From positions 1,843,498 through 1,907,497 of the forward strand of contig NZ_CP060506.1 of assembly GCF_015240065.1 (NCBI RefSeq): a stretch of 64,000 nt of DNA, given 5' to 3'. Made by a program: the position numbers and the translations under genes. The stretch comes from Nanchangia anserum. Its GTDB lineage: Bacteria > Actinomycetota > Actinomycetes > Actinomycetales > Actinomycetaceae. The notes under the pieces were generated by a model that saw only the letters and a program-made list of their open reading frames with translations, ran no database searches and had not been told where the DNA came from. This document shows positions 9,328 to 17,848 of this stretch, piece after piece (the stretch's first letter is position 1; each line of letters starts with the position of its first letter).

Positions 9328-10136
9328 GACATCCGCTCCCCCCGGGTCCGGGCGACGTCACCGATCCCCTCGGCCTCGGGGCGGGGCAGGCGAGCCTCGA
9401 CAACCCGTACGAGCGCGCCGATTCGCGCTATCACGTCGCCCGCCCGCCCTATCCCGACCGCGCCGTCGACTTCGTCTACTCTCAGGCACGCACCGCGGGC
9501 GGGAACCGAATCGTCGACATCGGGGCCGGTACGGGCCTCATGAGCGCTCCTCTGAGTGCGCGTGGCGCTCAGGTGACGCCGGTGGAGCCGGCGGAGGCGA
9601 TGGTCGCCCAGCTACGCCGCACCTGTCCAGAGTTGACGCCGGTGGTGGCTCGCGGCGAGGAGACGGGTTTGCCCTCGGGGTGCGCCGACCTCGTCGTGTA
9701 CGCCCAATCGTGGCACTGGCTCGACCCGACCCAGGCTGCGGCAGAGGCGGCGAGGCTGCTGACCCCGAGTGGACGCGTGTGCGTCGTCTTCAATCAGCTA
9801 GATACGCGGATCGGCTGGGTTAAACGCCTGACGCGAATCATGCGGTCGGGAGACATCCACACCCCGGATCGTCCCCCACGCCTGGGCCCGCGCTTCACTC
9901 GACCCACCCTCGATCTCGTCGCGTTTTCTCAGCGCCTCACTCCCGACCAGATCGGCCTCATCGGGCAAACCCGCTCATCCTATTTACGCGCGAGCGATGC
10001 GGGGCGGGCGCACATGCGCGCCAATCTCGACTGGTACCTGCACGATTTTCTCGCGATTCCCGCTGACCTCGCGATCGATCTGCCGTCGCTCACTCTCGTG
10101 TGGAGCGCCCACCTGATCTCACCTGCGCGCATATAG
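9324..10136 (+). CDS. Class I SAM-dependent methyltransferase
   Basis: A 270-residue protein starting at a GTG that overlaps the permease stop. The SAM-binding motif I is VDIGAGTGLMSAPL, followed by VEPAEAMVAQLR and the QSWHWLDP motif of the methyltransferase type-11 family. The N-terminal YHVARPPYPDRAVDF is typical of small-molecule methyltransferases of this group. Substrate unknown. It closes the ABC unit and is followed directly by a strong hairpin. Confidence 0.85.
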   Translation: MRHPLPPGPGDVTDPLGLGAGQASLDNPYERADSRYHVARPPYPDRAVDFVYSQARTAGGNRIVDIGAGTGLMSAPLSARGAQVTPVEPAEAMVAQLRRTCPELTPVVARGEETGLPSGCADLVVYAQSWHWLDPTQAAAEAARLLTPSGRVCVVFNQLDTRIGWVKRLTRIMRSGDIHTPDRPPRLGPRFTRPTLDLVAFSQRLTPDQIGLIGQTRSSYLRASDAGRAHMRANLDWYLHDFLAIPADLAIDLPSLTLVWSAHLISPARI

Positions 10137-10171
10137 ATGTGGGGTCCGGGTGTATTACCCGAACCCCACAT
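10137..10171. terminator. Hairpin between methyltransferase and dciA-like gene
   Basis: An inverted repeat begins at the base after the methyltransferase stop: 15-base arms (10137-10151 and 10157-10171) with one mismatch and a 5-base loop GTATT. There is no clear T-tract on the plus side, so it may act as a bidirectional or Rho-assisted terminator. The bases from here to the dciA-like stop (10172-10340) contain only a weaker hairpin near 10233-10258. Confidence 0.6.
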
Positions 10172-10340
10172 CCTGTGTTCCCCATCTCAAAGAAGGCTGG
10201 TCCCCAGTGGCATTCCCCTTTTCTTCTCTCGTGTGGTGGCGGCCCCTGCGGGCCATCACCGCCTTGCGATGTCACAGACATTACGCAGCCGACCTTGATT
10301 GGGGCTTTGGCGAAGCTGAGAAATTCCGGGGAAATGGTGC

Positions 10341-11003
10341 TCACGCGTAGGTGTCGCGCACTCCGCGACCTCGCACGCTGCGCGGGCCGTGACTCCACGA
10401 GGGTTGATCGGGGCCTTTGACGACGACGGTCTGGACGACGCCCGGCCCGACGGCCTCGTCGATGTTGCGCATGAGCTGAGGCAGCAGGGAGCGCAGGTGG
10501 ACGGCCCACGCCGTTGACGTCGTGCGGACGTTGAGGCGACCGTCTTCGATCTGTTCGACCCGGGCGTGCTCGGCCACTTGGGGACCGACGATGGATTCCC
10601 AGTTCTCGGCGACGCGAGCAACCGCGATAATCGACGTCCATCCCTGGGCCTTGAGGATTCGCTTCACGTGCGATCCCGCCCGCTGCGGGTCGCGGCGGCG
10701 CCAGCGTGCCGACGAGCGCGCGATTCCCGGGGAGTCCTGCAACAGGGAGGCCCCGGGAATGCGGCGCTCGGCGGCGCTGAGGTCGGCGGCGGCGACGCCG
10801 GAAAAGGACAGGTCATCGCGGGGGCCGTCCTCGACCTCGTCGACGAACAGTTCGGCGCCGCGCGCCCGCCTCATCGACAGCAGGGCACGCAGGGGCAGCC
10901 GGGTGTGCCCGTTGGCCCACGCGTCCGCTTGGGCGCGGCGCAGCGTCCGCAGGGTGACGGAGTCTTCGGGAGCCTCAGGGGACGGCGCTGGCGTCGGTGT
11001 CAT
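10341..11003 (-). CDS. DciA-like (DUF721) protein
   Basis: A 220-residue protein following recF with a 29-base overlap, the usual actinobacterial position. Its C-terminal half carries the DUF721 pattern (VAENWESIVGPQVAEHARVEQI, then LNVRTTSTAWAVHLRSLLPQL). The N-terminal half is charged and variable. DUF721 proteins of the DciA type load or regulate the replicative helicase DnaB in many bacteria. gyrB, which often follows, is not here; a methyltransferase reading the other way lies beyond. Confidence 0.8.
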   Translation of the reverse strand: MTPTPAPSPEAPEDSVTLRTLRRAQADAWANGHTRLPLRALLSMRRARGAELFVDEVEDGPRDDLSFSGVAAADLSAAERRIPGASLLQDSPGIARSSARWRRRDPQRAGSHVKRILKAQGWTSIIAVARVAENWESIVGPQVAEHARVEQIEDGRLNVRTTSTAWAVHLRSLLPQLMRNIDEAVGPGVVQTVVVKGPDQPSWSHGPRSVRGRGVRDTYA

Positions 11004-12180
11004 CGCCCTCCCTCACCATGCATGACGTTCCATCGTCGCCATAAGCCACCCGATAGATCGTCGCCTCCAGCTCATCGGGGACGTCGTCGTCGACGGCGGC
11101 CGTGATGAGAACTTGATCGGCCTCGGCGATGACGTCGAGCAGGGCGCGGCGGCGGGCGGCGTCCAGTTCGGCGAACACGTCGTCGAGGATGAGGATGGGG
11201 GCGCCGCCGTCGGCGCGCAAGATCTCGAACTGTGCCAGGCGCAGAGCCAGGGCGACCGACCACGTCTCGCCGTGGGAGGCGAAGCCGCGCACGGGCATGG
11301 CGTCCAGGCACGTCTCGAGGTCGTCGCGATGGGCTCCGACGAGGTTGACGCCGCGACGCACCTCGTCGTCACGCACCGCCGCGTAGGCACGCCGCAGAGC
11401 CGCGGTCACGGCCTCGACGTCGGCGAGGTCGACGTCGGGCTCCCACCGCGATAGCGACGCCTGGTAGGCCAGCTCGAGCGTGCGCCCGTGTTCGCTGATC
11501 GTCGTGTAGGCAACGCCCGCGTGGGGAGCCAGATCGACGACGAGGCGGTGGCGGGCGCGAATGAGGCGCGCGGCGAGACCGGCCAGCTGCTCATCCCAGA
11601 TGTCTAGGGTCGACACGTCGGCGATCCCGCCGCGCCGCGTCACGGTCGCCGCCCGTTTCAGCAGGGCGGCGCGTTGGTGGAGGACCCGCTCGTGCTCGGC
11701 GCGCACGCCCGCGAGCACGGGTTCGCGCTGAATCGCGAGGTCGTCGAGAAAACGCCGGCGCCCGGACGGGTCGCCACGAACGATGTCGAGGTCCTCGGGA
11801 GCGAACAGCACCGTGCGAACCTGCCCGAGGATCTCGCGGGGGCGCACCTGGGTGCGGCCGAGCCGGGCGCGGTTAGCCTTGCCCGAAACGATCTCGAGGT
11901 CGACCAGTCGCTCGTGGCCGCCCTCAATGACCTTGACGCGGATAACCGCTGCCGCGGGGCGGTGCTGGGCCTCGCGCTCATCCGGGGTTGGGAAGCGCAC
12001 GAGCGCCGTATCGGCCGACACCCGATGCGAGTGCAGCGTCGAGAGGTAAGACAGGGCCTCGACGAAATTCGTCTTTCCCTGCCCGTTGCGCCCGAGCAGG
12101 ACGCACACGCCGGGTCGCAGCTGGACGACGACGCTGCGCCAGGAGCGGAAGTCGTCGAGTGCGACGTTGCGCAGATACAC
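10975..12180 (-). CDS. recF: DNA replication and repair protein RecF
   Basis: A 401-residue SMC-like ATPase that promotes RecA loading at gaps. Visible motifs are Walker A GRNGQGKTNFVEAL, the RRFLDDLAIQ region, the signature-like RGVNLVGAHRDDLE and Walker B ILILDDVFAELD. Starts at GTG 12180, three bases after the dnaN stop. Length and order (dnaN-recF-DUF721) are normal; only the distance from dnaA is unusual. Confidence 0.97.
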   Translation of the reverse strand: MYLRNVALDDFRSWRSVVVQLRPGVCVLLGRNGQGKTNFVEALSYLSTLHSHRVSADTALVRFPTPDEREAQHRPAAAVIRVKVIEGGHERLVDLEIVSGKANRARLGRTQVRPREILGQVRTVLFAPEDLDIVRGDPSGRRRFLDDLAIQREPVLAGVRAEHERVLHQRAALLKRAATVTRRGGIADVSTLDIWDEQLAGLAARLIRARHRLVVDLAPHAGVAYTTISEHGRTLELAYQASLSRWEPDVDLADVEAVTAALRRAYAAVRDDEVRRGVNLVGAHRDDLETCLDAMPVRGFASHGETWSVALALRLAQFEILRADGGAPILILDDVFAELDAARRRALLDVIAEADQVLITAAVDDDVPDELEATIYRVAYGDDGTSCMVREGDDTDASAVP

Positions 12181-12183
12181 GGC

Positions 12184-13311
12184 CTAGAAGAACCGAATGG
12201 GCATGAGGAGGTAGCGCATCTCCTGCGAGTCATCCTCGCCGGGGGCCTCCTGGCCGGTGATGACGACCGGCTTCGTCCCCTCGGTGTAGGACAGGCGCGC
12301 ATACGGCTGGTTGAGGGCCGTCAACCCGTCAAGGAGATAGCTGGGGTTAAAGGCCGACTGAATCGGCTCGCCGCGGTAGGCGCACCCGTGCTTTTCGCTG
12401 GCCTCGGCATCGTCGCTGCGTCCGGCCTCGAGCTCGACCTGGTCGCCGGCGAAGGTGAGGCGGACAGGGGCGGAGCGCTCGGCGACGAGGGCGACGCGGC
12501 TGACGGCCGAGATGAGTTCTTGGCGGTCGATGACGGCCGTCGCCTCGGCGACCTCGGGGAACAGCTTGGCGACCGGCGGGTAATCGCCGTCGGTGAGCTG
12601 TGACGTCATGCGCCGGCCCGTCTGCTCCATGCCGATGATCTTCGGCGCCCCATCGGCCGTCGCCAGCGAGATCGCGGCGTCTCCGGCGTTGTTCAGCGAC
12701 TTCGTCATGTCCTGTAGCGTCTTGGACTTGACGATGGCGGTCATCGAAATCTCGGGGTCCTCGGGCTGCCACTCCAGGGTGCGCACGGCCAGGCGATAGC
12801 GGTCGGTGGCCATCAGCGTCAGCTGGTCACCGGAAAACTCCAGGTGGATCGTCGTCAGCAGGGGCAGCGTATCGTCGCGGGCTGCGGCACGGGCGACCTG
12901 GGAGACGGCCTGCGCCAGCTTCGCCGAGTCAGCGTGACCGATGAGGGCGGGCATCGTCGGCAACTGCGGATAGGAGTCCATGGCCATCGAGGCCAGCGTG
13001 AAGTGGGCGGCACCGCAGGCGATGGTGACCTTCGCGCCGTCGAGGGCGACGTCAACCGGCTGGTCCGGCAGGGACTTGCAGATGTCGGCCAACAGGCGCC
13101 CCGAGACGAGGACCTCGCCGGGGACGTCCACGTCGGCCTCGACGTGGCTGGTCGCGGAGACCTCGTAGTCGAAGCTGGACAGCGTGAGTTGGCCGTCTTC
13201 GGCGACCAGCCGCACACCGGCGAGAACGGCGATAGCCGGTCGCTGCGGCAGCGTACGCGCGGTCCAGGTCACGGCATCGGCCAGGGCGGCCCGGTCTACG
13301 CGAAACTTCAC
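12184..13311 (-). CDS. dnaN: DNA polymerase III sliding clamp (beta subunit)
   Basis: A 375-residue ring-forming processivity factor. GTG 13311 is chosen because AAAGGGGA precedes it and the protein then begins with the standard KFRVDRAALADAV; the frame stays open 21 codons further upstream. Conserved clamp segments include FTLASMAMDSYPQLP and the C-terminal YLLMPIRFF. In most actinobacteria dnaN directly follows dnaA. Here it is on the minus strand, about 50 kb from the probable dnaA start at the right edge. Confidence 0.97.
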   Translation of the reverse strand: MKFRVDRAALADAVTWTARTLPQRPAIAVLAGVRLVAEDGQLTLSSFDYEVSATSHVEADVDVPGEVLVSGRLLADICKSLPDQPVDVALDGAKVTIACGAAHFTLASMAMDSYPQLPTMPALIGHADSAKLAQAVSQVARAAARDDTLPLLTTIHLEFSGDQLTLMATDRYRLAVRTLEWQPEDPEISMTAIVKSKTLQDMTKSLNNAGDAAISLATADGAPKIIGMEQTGRRMTSQLTDGDYPPVAKLFPEVAEATAVIDRQELISAVSRVALVAERSAPVRLTFAGDQVELEAGRSDDAEASEKHGCAYRGEPIQSAFNPSYLLDGLTALNQPYARLSYTEGTKPVVITGQEAPGEDDSQEMRYLLMPIRFF

Positions 13312-13392
13312 TTTGTCCCCTTTCACCACAGACAGTGCACGGTTAATCCTACCCGCATCGGCGCGCCTTCTCACCCGGCCTGGGATTGTGCG

Positions 13393-13878
13393 CTAAAGAG
13401 GGGTCACGCCCAGCGTGCGGGCGAGAACGCGTTGGCGTCCCCACGGGCCCAGCCGGGCAAATCCCGTGTCGCGGAAGCCGCAGTCGAGGTAGAGGCGGTG
13501 AGCTCCCCAATTCGCCACAGACACGAGCAGCAACACGCGCGGGCTGGTCGGATAGTGGGCGCACAGAAACGGCTCGAGGGCCGTACTCAGCATCTCGCGA
13601 GCGATTCCTCGACGACGCCGCGAGCGGGCCACCGCGAGCATGCGCAGCAACACATCGGCGGGATCGGCCGAGACCTCACTGATAGAGGGACCCGTCTCCA
13701 CGGCGAAATACCCGGCGACGCCCTCGTCATCGCGAATGGCCACCGCCTTCATGTGGGGATTGGCGTCGACGGACGCGAGCAGCGACTGCGGTGGAGTCGT
13801 AAACCGAGCGGCGGGCACGTCAAGGGCCGCGAGGGCACGGCGATCCTCGGCGCTCTCGGCGAAGCTCAGACTAACCAT
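13393..13878 (-). CDS. GNAT family N-acetyltransferase
   Basis: A 161-residue protein with the GNAT acetyl-CoA loop (MLAVARSRRRRGIAREML, an R/QxxGxA-like motif) and the late motif VANWGAHRLYLDCGFRDTG. Starts at ATG 13878 with GGAG closely upstream. The substrate cannot be read from sequence. It lies upstream of dnaN in the same direction, separated by about 80 bases, and divergent from murT. Confidence 0.85.
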   Translation of the reverse strand: MVSLSFAESAEDRRALAALDVPAARFTTPPQSLLASVDANPHMKAVAIRDDEGVAGYFAVETGPSISEVSADPADVLLRMLAVARSRRRRGIAREMLSTALEPFLCAHYPTSPRVLLLVSVANWGAHRLYLDCGFRDTGFARLGPWGRQRVLARTLGVTPL

Positions 13879-13980
13879 GGTGCTCCTTCACGGGGCGGGC
13901 AGATGCAGCTTAGCGACACAACCGGTGCGCGGCGCGCCATTTCCACGAGGTGGCCTCCCTGCTCAATTGCGGCTACCCCG

Positions 13981-13986
13981 TAGACT
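13981..13986 (+). promoter_or_regulatory. -10-like TAGACT, 6 nt before GTG 13993
   Basis: TAGACT followed by exactly 6 bases and the murT GTG start, with no ribosome site. It suggests that the murT-gatD-murJ transcript is leaderless. Confidence 0.5.
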
Positions 13987-13992
13987 GGCCGC

Positions 13993-15273
13993 GTGAATCG
14001 TCAACACAGCCAGCGCCCGACGTGGCGCACTCGCCTCGCCGTCGGGGCCGGCAAGGCTGCTGCGCTTGCCTCGCGCGTGAGTGGTCGTGGCTCGGGCGGC
14101 ATGATCGGTGGCACGGTGGCCCGCCGCATCGACCCGGATGTGCTCGCCCATCTGGCCCACGGCCGCCGCGTCGTGCTCGTGACCGGGACGAACGGAAAAT
14201 CGACGACGACGGCCATGGCAGCGGCCGCCGCGCGAGTCGGTGGACCCGTGGCGACGAATGCCAACGGCGACAACATGGATGCCGGTGCGGTCAGTGCCCT
14301 CATGAGCCGCCCCTCGGCGGTGGCGGTCCTCGAGATCGATGAGATGCACATGGGGCAGGTGGCCGCCGCCTGCGATCCCGAGGTCATCGTCTTGCTCAAC
14401 CTCTCGCGCGACCAGCTTGATCGCGTCGGCGAGATCGGGACGGTTGAACGCCATCTGCGGGCGGTCGTCGATGCTCACCCGCGCGCCCACATCATTGCCA
14501 ACGCCGACGATCCCCTCATTGCCTCGGCGGCGTGGGATGCCCCGTCGGTAACGTGGGTCAGCGTCGGCGCACCGTGGCGGGCCGATTCTGTCGGCTTCCC
14601 TCGTGGCGGTGGCTCCGTCGTGTGGGAGGGCGAAACCTGGCGCGTACCCAGCACCGAGTACGCGCGCCCGACCCCCGATTTCACCGTCACCGACGACGGA
14701 CTCGTCACTCGGGGACGCACCCTGCCGATCCGCCTGGAGGTGCCGGGACGGGCCAACCGCGGAAACGCGGCTCAGGCCGCCCTCGCCGCCCATCACCTCG
14801 GCATCGACCTAGCCGACGCCCTCGACGCGTGCGCGAGCGTGCGCTCGGTTGCCGGGCGCTACGCCACCTATCGCGTCCGCGAGCGCGAGGTGCACATGTT
14901 GCTGGCGAAGAATCCCGCCGGATGGCAGGAGGCGCTGACGATGATCGACTATTCGACGCCGAGCATCGTCGTCGCCGTCAACGGTCAGGTGGCCGATTCG
15001 ACGGACCTGTCGTGGATTTGGGACGTCGACTTTGAGGAGTTTTGTCGCGATAGCGCCGGCAAGCGGGTCGTCGTGACGGGCGAGCGCGGTCTCGATCTGG
15101 CGGTGCGGTTGACGTATGCCGAGTGCGAGGTGACGTTTGCGCCAACGGTCACGGCGGCGCTGGCTCAGTGCGCGCCGGGCCGGGTGGAGTTGCTGGCCAA
15201 TTACACCGCCTTCCGCGATGCTAAGCGCCTCTTTGAGGCCGAGGTGCGCCGCGCGAAGGGGGAGACGAAATGA
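13993..15273 (+). CDS. murT: Lipid II isoglutaminyl synthase, Mur-ligase subunit MurT
   Basis: A 426-residue Mur ligase homologue that, with GatD, amidates the D-glutamate of lipid II. It has the ATP-binding loop TGTNGKSTTTAM, ANGDNMDAG, the EIDEMHMG segment, NLSRDQLDR, and the C-terminal DUF1727 domain (MLLAKNPAGWQEAL, VAVNGQVADSTDLSWIWDV). Most MurT proteins carry a Cys4 zinc ribbon between about residues 190 and 230. Here that segment (GAPWRADS and WRVPSTEYARP) has no cysteine at all. The start is a GTG with a -10-like hexamer 6 nt upstream. It overlaps gatD by four bases. Confidence 0.93.
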   Translation: MNRQHSQRPTWRTRLAVGAGKAAALASRVSGRGSGGMIGGTVARRIDPDVLAHLAHGRRVVLVTGTNGKSTTTAMAAAAARVGGPVATNANGDNMDAGAVSALMSRPSAVAVLEIDEMHMGQVAAACDPEVIVLLNLSRDQLDRVGEIGTVERHLRAVVDAHPRAHIIANADDPLIASAAWDAPSVTWVSVGAPWRADSVGFPRGGGSVVWEGETWRVPSTEYARPTPDFTVTDDGLVTRGRTLPIRLEVPGRANRGNAAQAALAAHHLGIDLADALDACASVRSVAGRYATYRVREREVHMLLAKNPAGWQEALTMIDYSTPSIVVAVNGQVADSTDLSWIWDVDFEEFCRDSAGKRVVVTGERGLDLAVRLTYAECEVTFAPTVTAALAQCAPGRVELLANYTAFRDAKRLFEAEVRRAKGETK

Positions 15274-16007
15274 CCGATCGGTTGACCATTGGCGTCATTG
15301 ATCCCGAGGTGCTCGGGACCTACGGCGATACGGGAAATGCCCTCGTCCTCAGCCACCGTGCACGCGCGCGCGGGATCGCCACCGACATCGTCGAGATCCA
15401 TCTGGACGAGGCGATTCCGGCCGATCTCGACCTCTACGTCATGGGTGGGGGCGAGGATACGGCGCAGGCGTTGGCGGCGGATCATCTGCGTCGCTGCGCT
15501 GACTTCACGGCGGCGCTGCGCCGGGGACGGACGTTGTTGGCGATCTGCGCCTCACTACAGATTCTTGGGCGTTCCTATACCGACGCAACGGGACGCGAAG
15601 TCGCCGGCGCCGAGGTTCTCGACATTTCGACGACGCCTCAGGGGCATCGCTCCATCGGCGAGCTCGTCACGGCACCGCTGCTACCCGGTCTCACTCAGCC
15701 GCTGACGGGGTTTGAAAATCACGGCGGCGCGACCCAGCTGGGTCCGGATGCCCGTCCTCTCGGGCGGGTGCTCTCGGGCAGCGGCAACGCGGCCGACCAC
15801 GACGGTGGTGCCGTCGATGGGGCCTGTCAGGGTGGCGTCGTCGCGACCTATATGCACGGCCCGGTGCTCGCCCGCAATGCCGAGCTGGCCGATTATCTGC
15901 TGGCGCGTGCCGTGGGGTGCGAGGTTGGCGATCTGGCCGAGCTAGATATGCCGCTCGTCGACCAGCTGCACGCCGAGCGCGTTCGCGCTGCCGGCGTGAG
16001 CGCCTAG
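15270..16007 (+). CDS. gatD: Lipid II isoglutaminyl synthase, glutamine amidotransferase subunit GatD
   Basis: A 245-residue class I-like amidotransferase that supplies ammonia to MurT. The nucleophile Cys lies in AICASLQILG, which differs from the more usual CGGYQ context. The catalytic His is in TYMHGPVLARN. GHRSIGELV and FENHGG are also typical of the family. ATG 15270 overlaps the murT stop (ATGA), ensuring equal synthesis. murJ follows after 13 bases, so amidation and flipping of lipid II are probably co-expressed. Confidence 0.93.
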   Translation: MTDRLTIGVIDPEVLGTYGDTGNALVLSHRARARGIATDIVEIHLDEAIPADLDLYVMGGGEDTAQALAADHLRRCADFTAALRRGRTLLAICASLQILGRSYTDATGREVAGAEVLDISTTPQGHRSIGELVTAPLLPGLTQPLTGFENHGGATQLGPDARPLGRVLSGSGNAADHDGGAVDGACQGGVVATYMHGPVLARNAELADYLLARAVGCEVGDLAELDMPLVDQLHAERVRAAGVSA

Positions 16008-16020
16008 GAAGGTCTCCGTC

Positions 16021-17808
16021 GTGTTCTCCCGCTCTCGCATGCCCCGTCAGCCCCGGCACGCCCTCGCTAAAGGACAGCCACGTCCCCCGCTCGTTCTCGT
16101 TCCCCTGCCCGATGTCGATTCCACGGGAACGCTGCCGGTTCAGCCGGTGGTGACGCAGCGACCGGCAATTAAGCAGGTCAACGTCGCGCGCGCGTCCGGG
16201 ATCATGGCGGCGGGCACGATGGTCTCGCGCGTGCTCGGGTTCATTCGCACGGCGTTGCTCATCGCGCTCATTGGCGAGATCGGGGCAAACGACGCCTTTA
16301 ACGTCGCCAACAACCTGCCGAACACGATCTACAACCTGTTGGCATCCTCGGTGCTCTCGGCGATCCTCGTTCCCCAGATCGTGCGGGCGCTGCATCGGGG
16401 CAACGACGAGGATTTTATCAACCGGCTCCTCACCCTCTTCACCGTCGCCCTGGCGGGGTTGACGGTGCTGTGCACGGTGGCGGCGCCGGCATTCGTTTAC
16501 CTTTATGCCGCGCGCATGGATGCGCAGTGGATTTCCCTGGCGATCGTCTTTGCGTTCTGGTCGCTGCCGCAGATTTTCTTCTACGGCCTCTACTCGCTGT
16601 GGGGGCAGCTGCTCAACGCCAAGGGGTCGTTCGGCCCCTACATGTGGGCGCCCGTCGTCAACAACGTGTGTGCGATCGTCGGCCTGGCCGTATTTTGGAA
16701 AACGCTTGGGACCTCCAAGGATTGGGCGTCCGATCCGTCGGTGTGGACCGCGGGACCGATCGCGCTGTTGGCGGGGTCGTCGACGGCATCGATCGTCATC
16801 CAGGCCCTCATCCTCCTCATCCCCCTCTATCGCACGGGATTCCGGTTGCGGTTCGTGTGGGGGGTGCGCGGTCACGGGTTGCGCGAGGTGTCACAGGTAG
16901 CCGCGTGGGCCTTCGCCTCCCTCATCGTCGCCCAGGTGTCGTTCCTGTTCGTCACGAACATCGCCGGTGCGGCTAACGGCTATGCCACCTCCACGGGGAC
17001 GGTCGTCGCGACGATCACCGCGCACAACACGGCGTTCCAGGTGTTCATGATCCCGCAGTCGACGATCGTCACCTCGGTGACGACGGCGCTGTTCACGTCG
17101 ATGTCCGCCCTCGTTGCGGCGAATAAGATTCGCGAGGTTCACGATCAGTTCCTGCGCACCCAGGCCTCTCTGGCTGTCGTCACGGGGTTCTGCGCGGCGG
17201 CGCTCGTCAGCGGGGCCATCCCCGTCATGCAGATCATCATGCCCTCGTCGGATCGCGCCAATATCGCGATCTTCGCCCTTCTGCTCGCCCTCTTCGGGCT
17301 GGCGACTCCGCTGTTCGGCATCTGGGGTCTTGCCCAGCGTCTGCTGTTGGCGTTCGGCGATGCGCGATCGCTGTTTTACCTTCAACTGCCGATGCTCCTC
17401 ACGCAGGCGGTCTTCGTCGTCGTCGCGTGGGTCGCCATGGATCCCGCGTGGTGGGTCCCCATGGCATCGCTCGGCGAGGGACTCGTCTACGCGACAGGCC
17501 TCGTCGGGGCGCTCATCATCCTCCAGCGGCGCCTGGCTGAACCGGTCGTGTGGCCGGTCATCGCAGCCCTGTGGCAAACGACGCTGGCCAGCGTCATCGC
17601 CGGATGCGCGGGCTGGGGTGTTCTCCACCTCGTCGGCCCCTACGCCCCCGAAGGCGCCGGCGTCGCGGGGACGATGATCGGTGCCCTGTGGCGGATCGTC
17701 GCGTGCGGCATCGTCATGGCGATCATTTACCTGGGGATCCTCGCGGTCCTCGGCAATTCCGGACTGGCAAATCTAGCTGGCCCGCTCCGGGCGCGGCTGC
17801 GCCGATAA
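16021..17808 (+). CDS. murJ: Lipid II flippase MurJ (MviN)
   Basis: A 595-residue MATE-like polytopic membrane protein. After a 60-residue cytoplasmic N-terminus it starts with ASGIMAAGTMVSRVLGFIRT, the diagnostic MurJ N-terminal motif with its conserved Arg residues, followed by ANDAFNVANNLPN. About 14 helices can be drawn. It starts at GTG 16021 with GGAAGG upstream. It completes a murT-gatD-murJ unit that modifies lipid II and moves it across the membrane. Confidence 0.93.
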   Translation: MFSRSRMPRQPRHALAKGQPRPPLVLVPLPDVDSTGTLPVQPVVTQRPAIKQVNVARASGIMAAGTMVSRVLGFIRTALLIALIGEIGANDAFNVANNLPNTIYNLLASSVLSAILVPQIVRALHRGNDEDFINRLLTLFTVALAGLTVLCTVAAPAFVYLYAARMDAQWISLAIVFAFWSLPQIFFYGLYSLWGQLLNAKGSFGPYMWAPVVNNVCAIVGLAVFWKTLGTSKDWASDPSVWTAGPIALLAGSSTASIVIQALILLIPLYRTGFRLRFVWGVRGHGLREVSQVAAWAFASLIVAQVSFLFVTNIAGAANGYATSTGTVVATITAHNTAFQVFMIPQSTIVTSVTTALFTSMSALVAANKIREVHDQFLRTQASLAVVTGFCAAALVSGAIPVMQIIMPSSDRANIAIFALLLALFGLATPLFGIWGLAQRLLLAFGDARSLFYLQLPMLLTQAVFVVVAWVAMDPAWWVPMASLGEGLVYATGLVGALIILQRRLAEPVVWPVIAALWQTTLASVIAGCAGWGVLHLVGPYAPEGAGVAGTMIGALWRIVACGIVMAIIYLGILAVLGNSGLANLAGPLRARLRR

Positions 17809-17836
17809 CACTCGGGAGCCACTCAGGTGCATCGGC

Positions 17837-17842
17837 TAGGCT
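17837..17842 (+). promoter_or_regulatory. -10-like TAGGCT, 6 nt before GTG 17849
   Basis: TAGGCT, then 6 bases, then the GTG of the YwiC-like gene, with no ribosome site. Same geometry as at 3632, 13981, 42646 and 49829. Confidence 0.5.
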
Positions 17843-17848
17843 GACCGA

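Noticed and set aside
10172..10340. Possible small RNA between the methyltransferase and dciA-like gene
   Set aside because: Only a weak hairpin at about 10233-10258 and no promoter-like element; nothing specific supports an RNA gene.
12844..13983. 379-codon open frame on the plus strand
   Set aside because: Antisense to dnaN and the GNAT gene; no homology or start signal.
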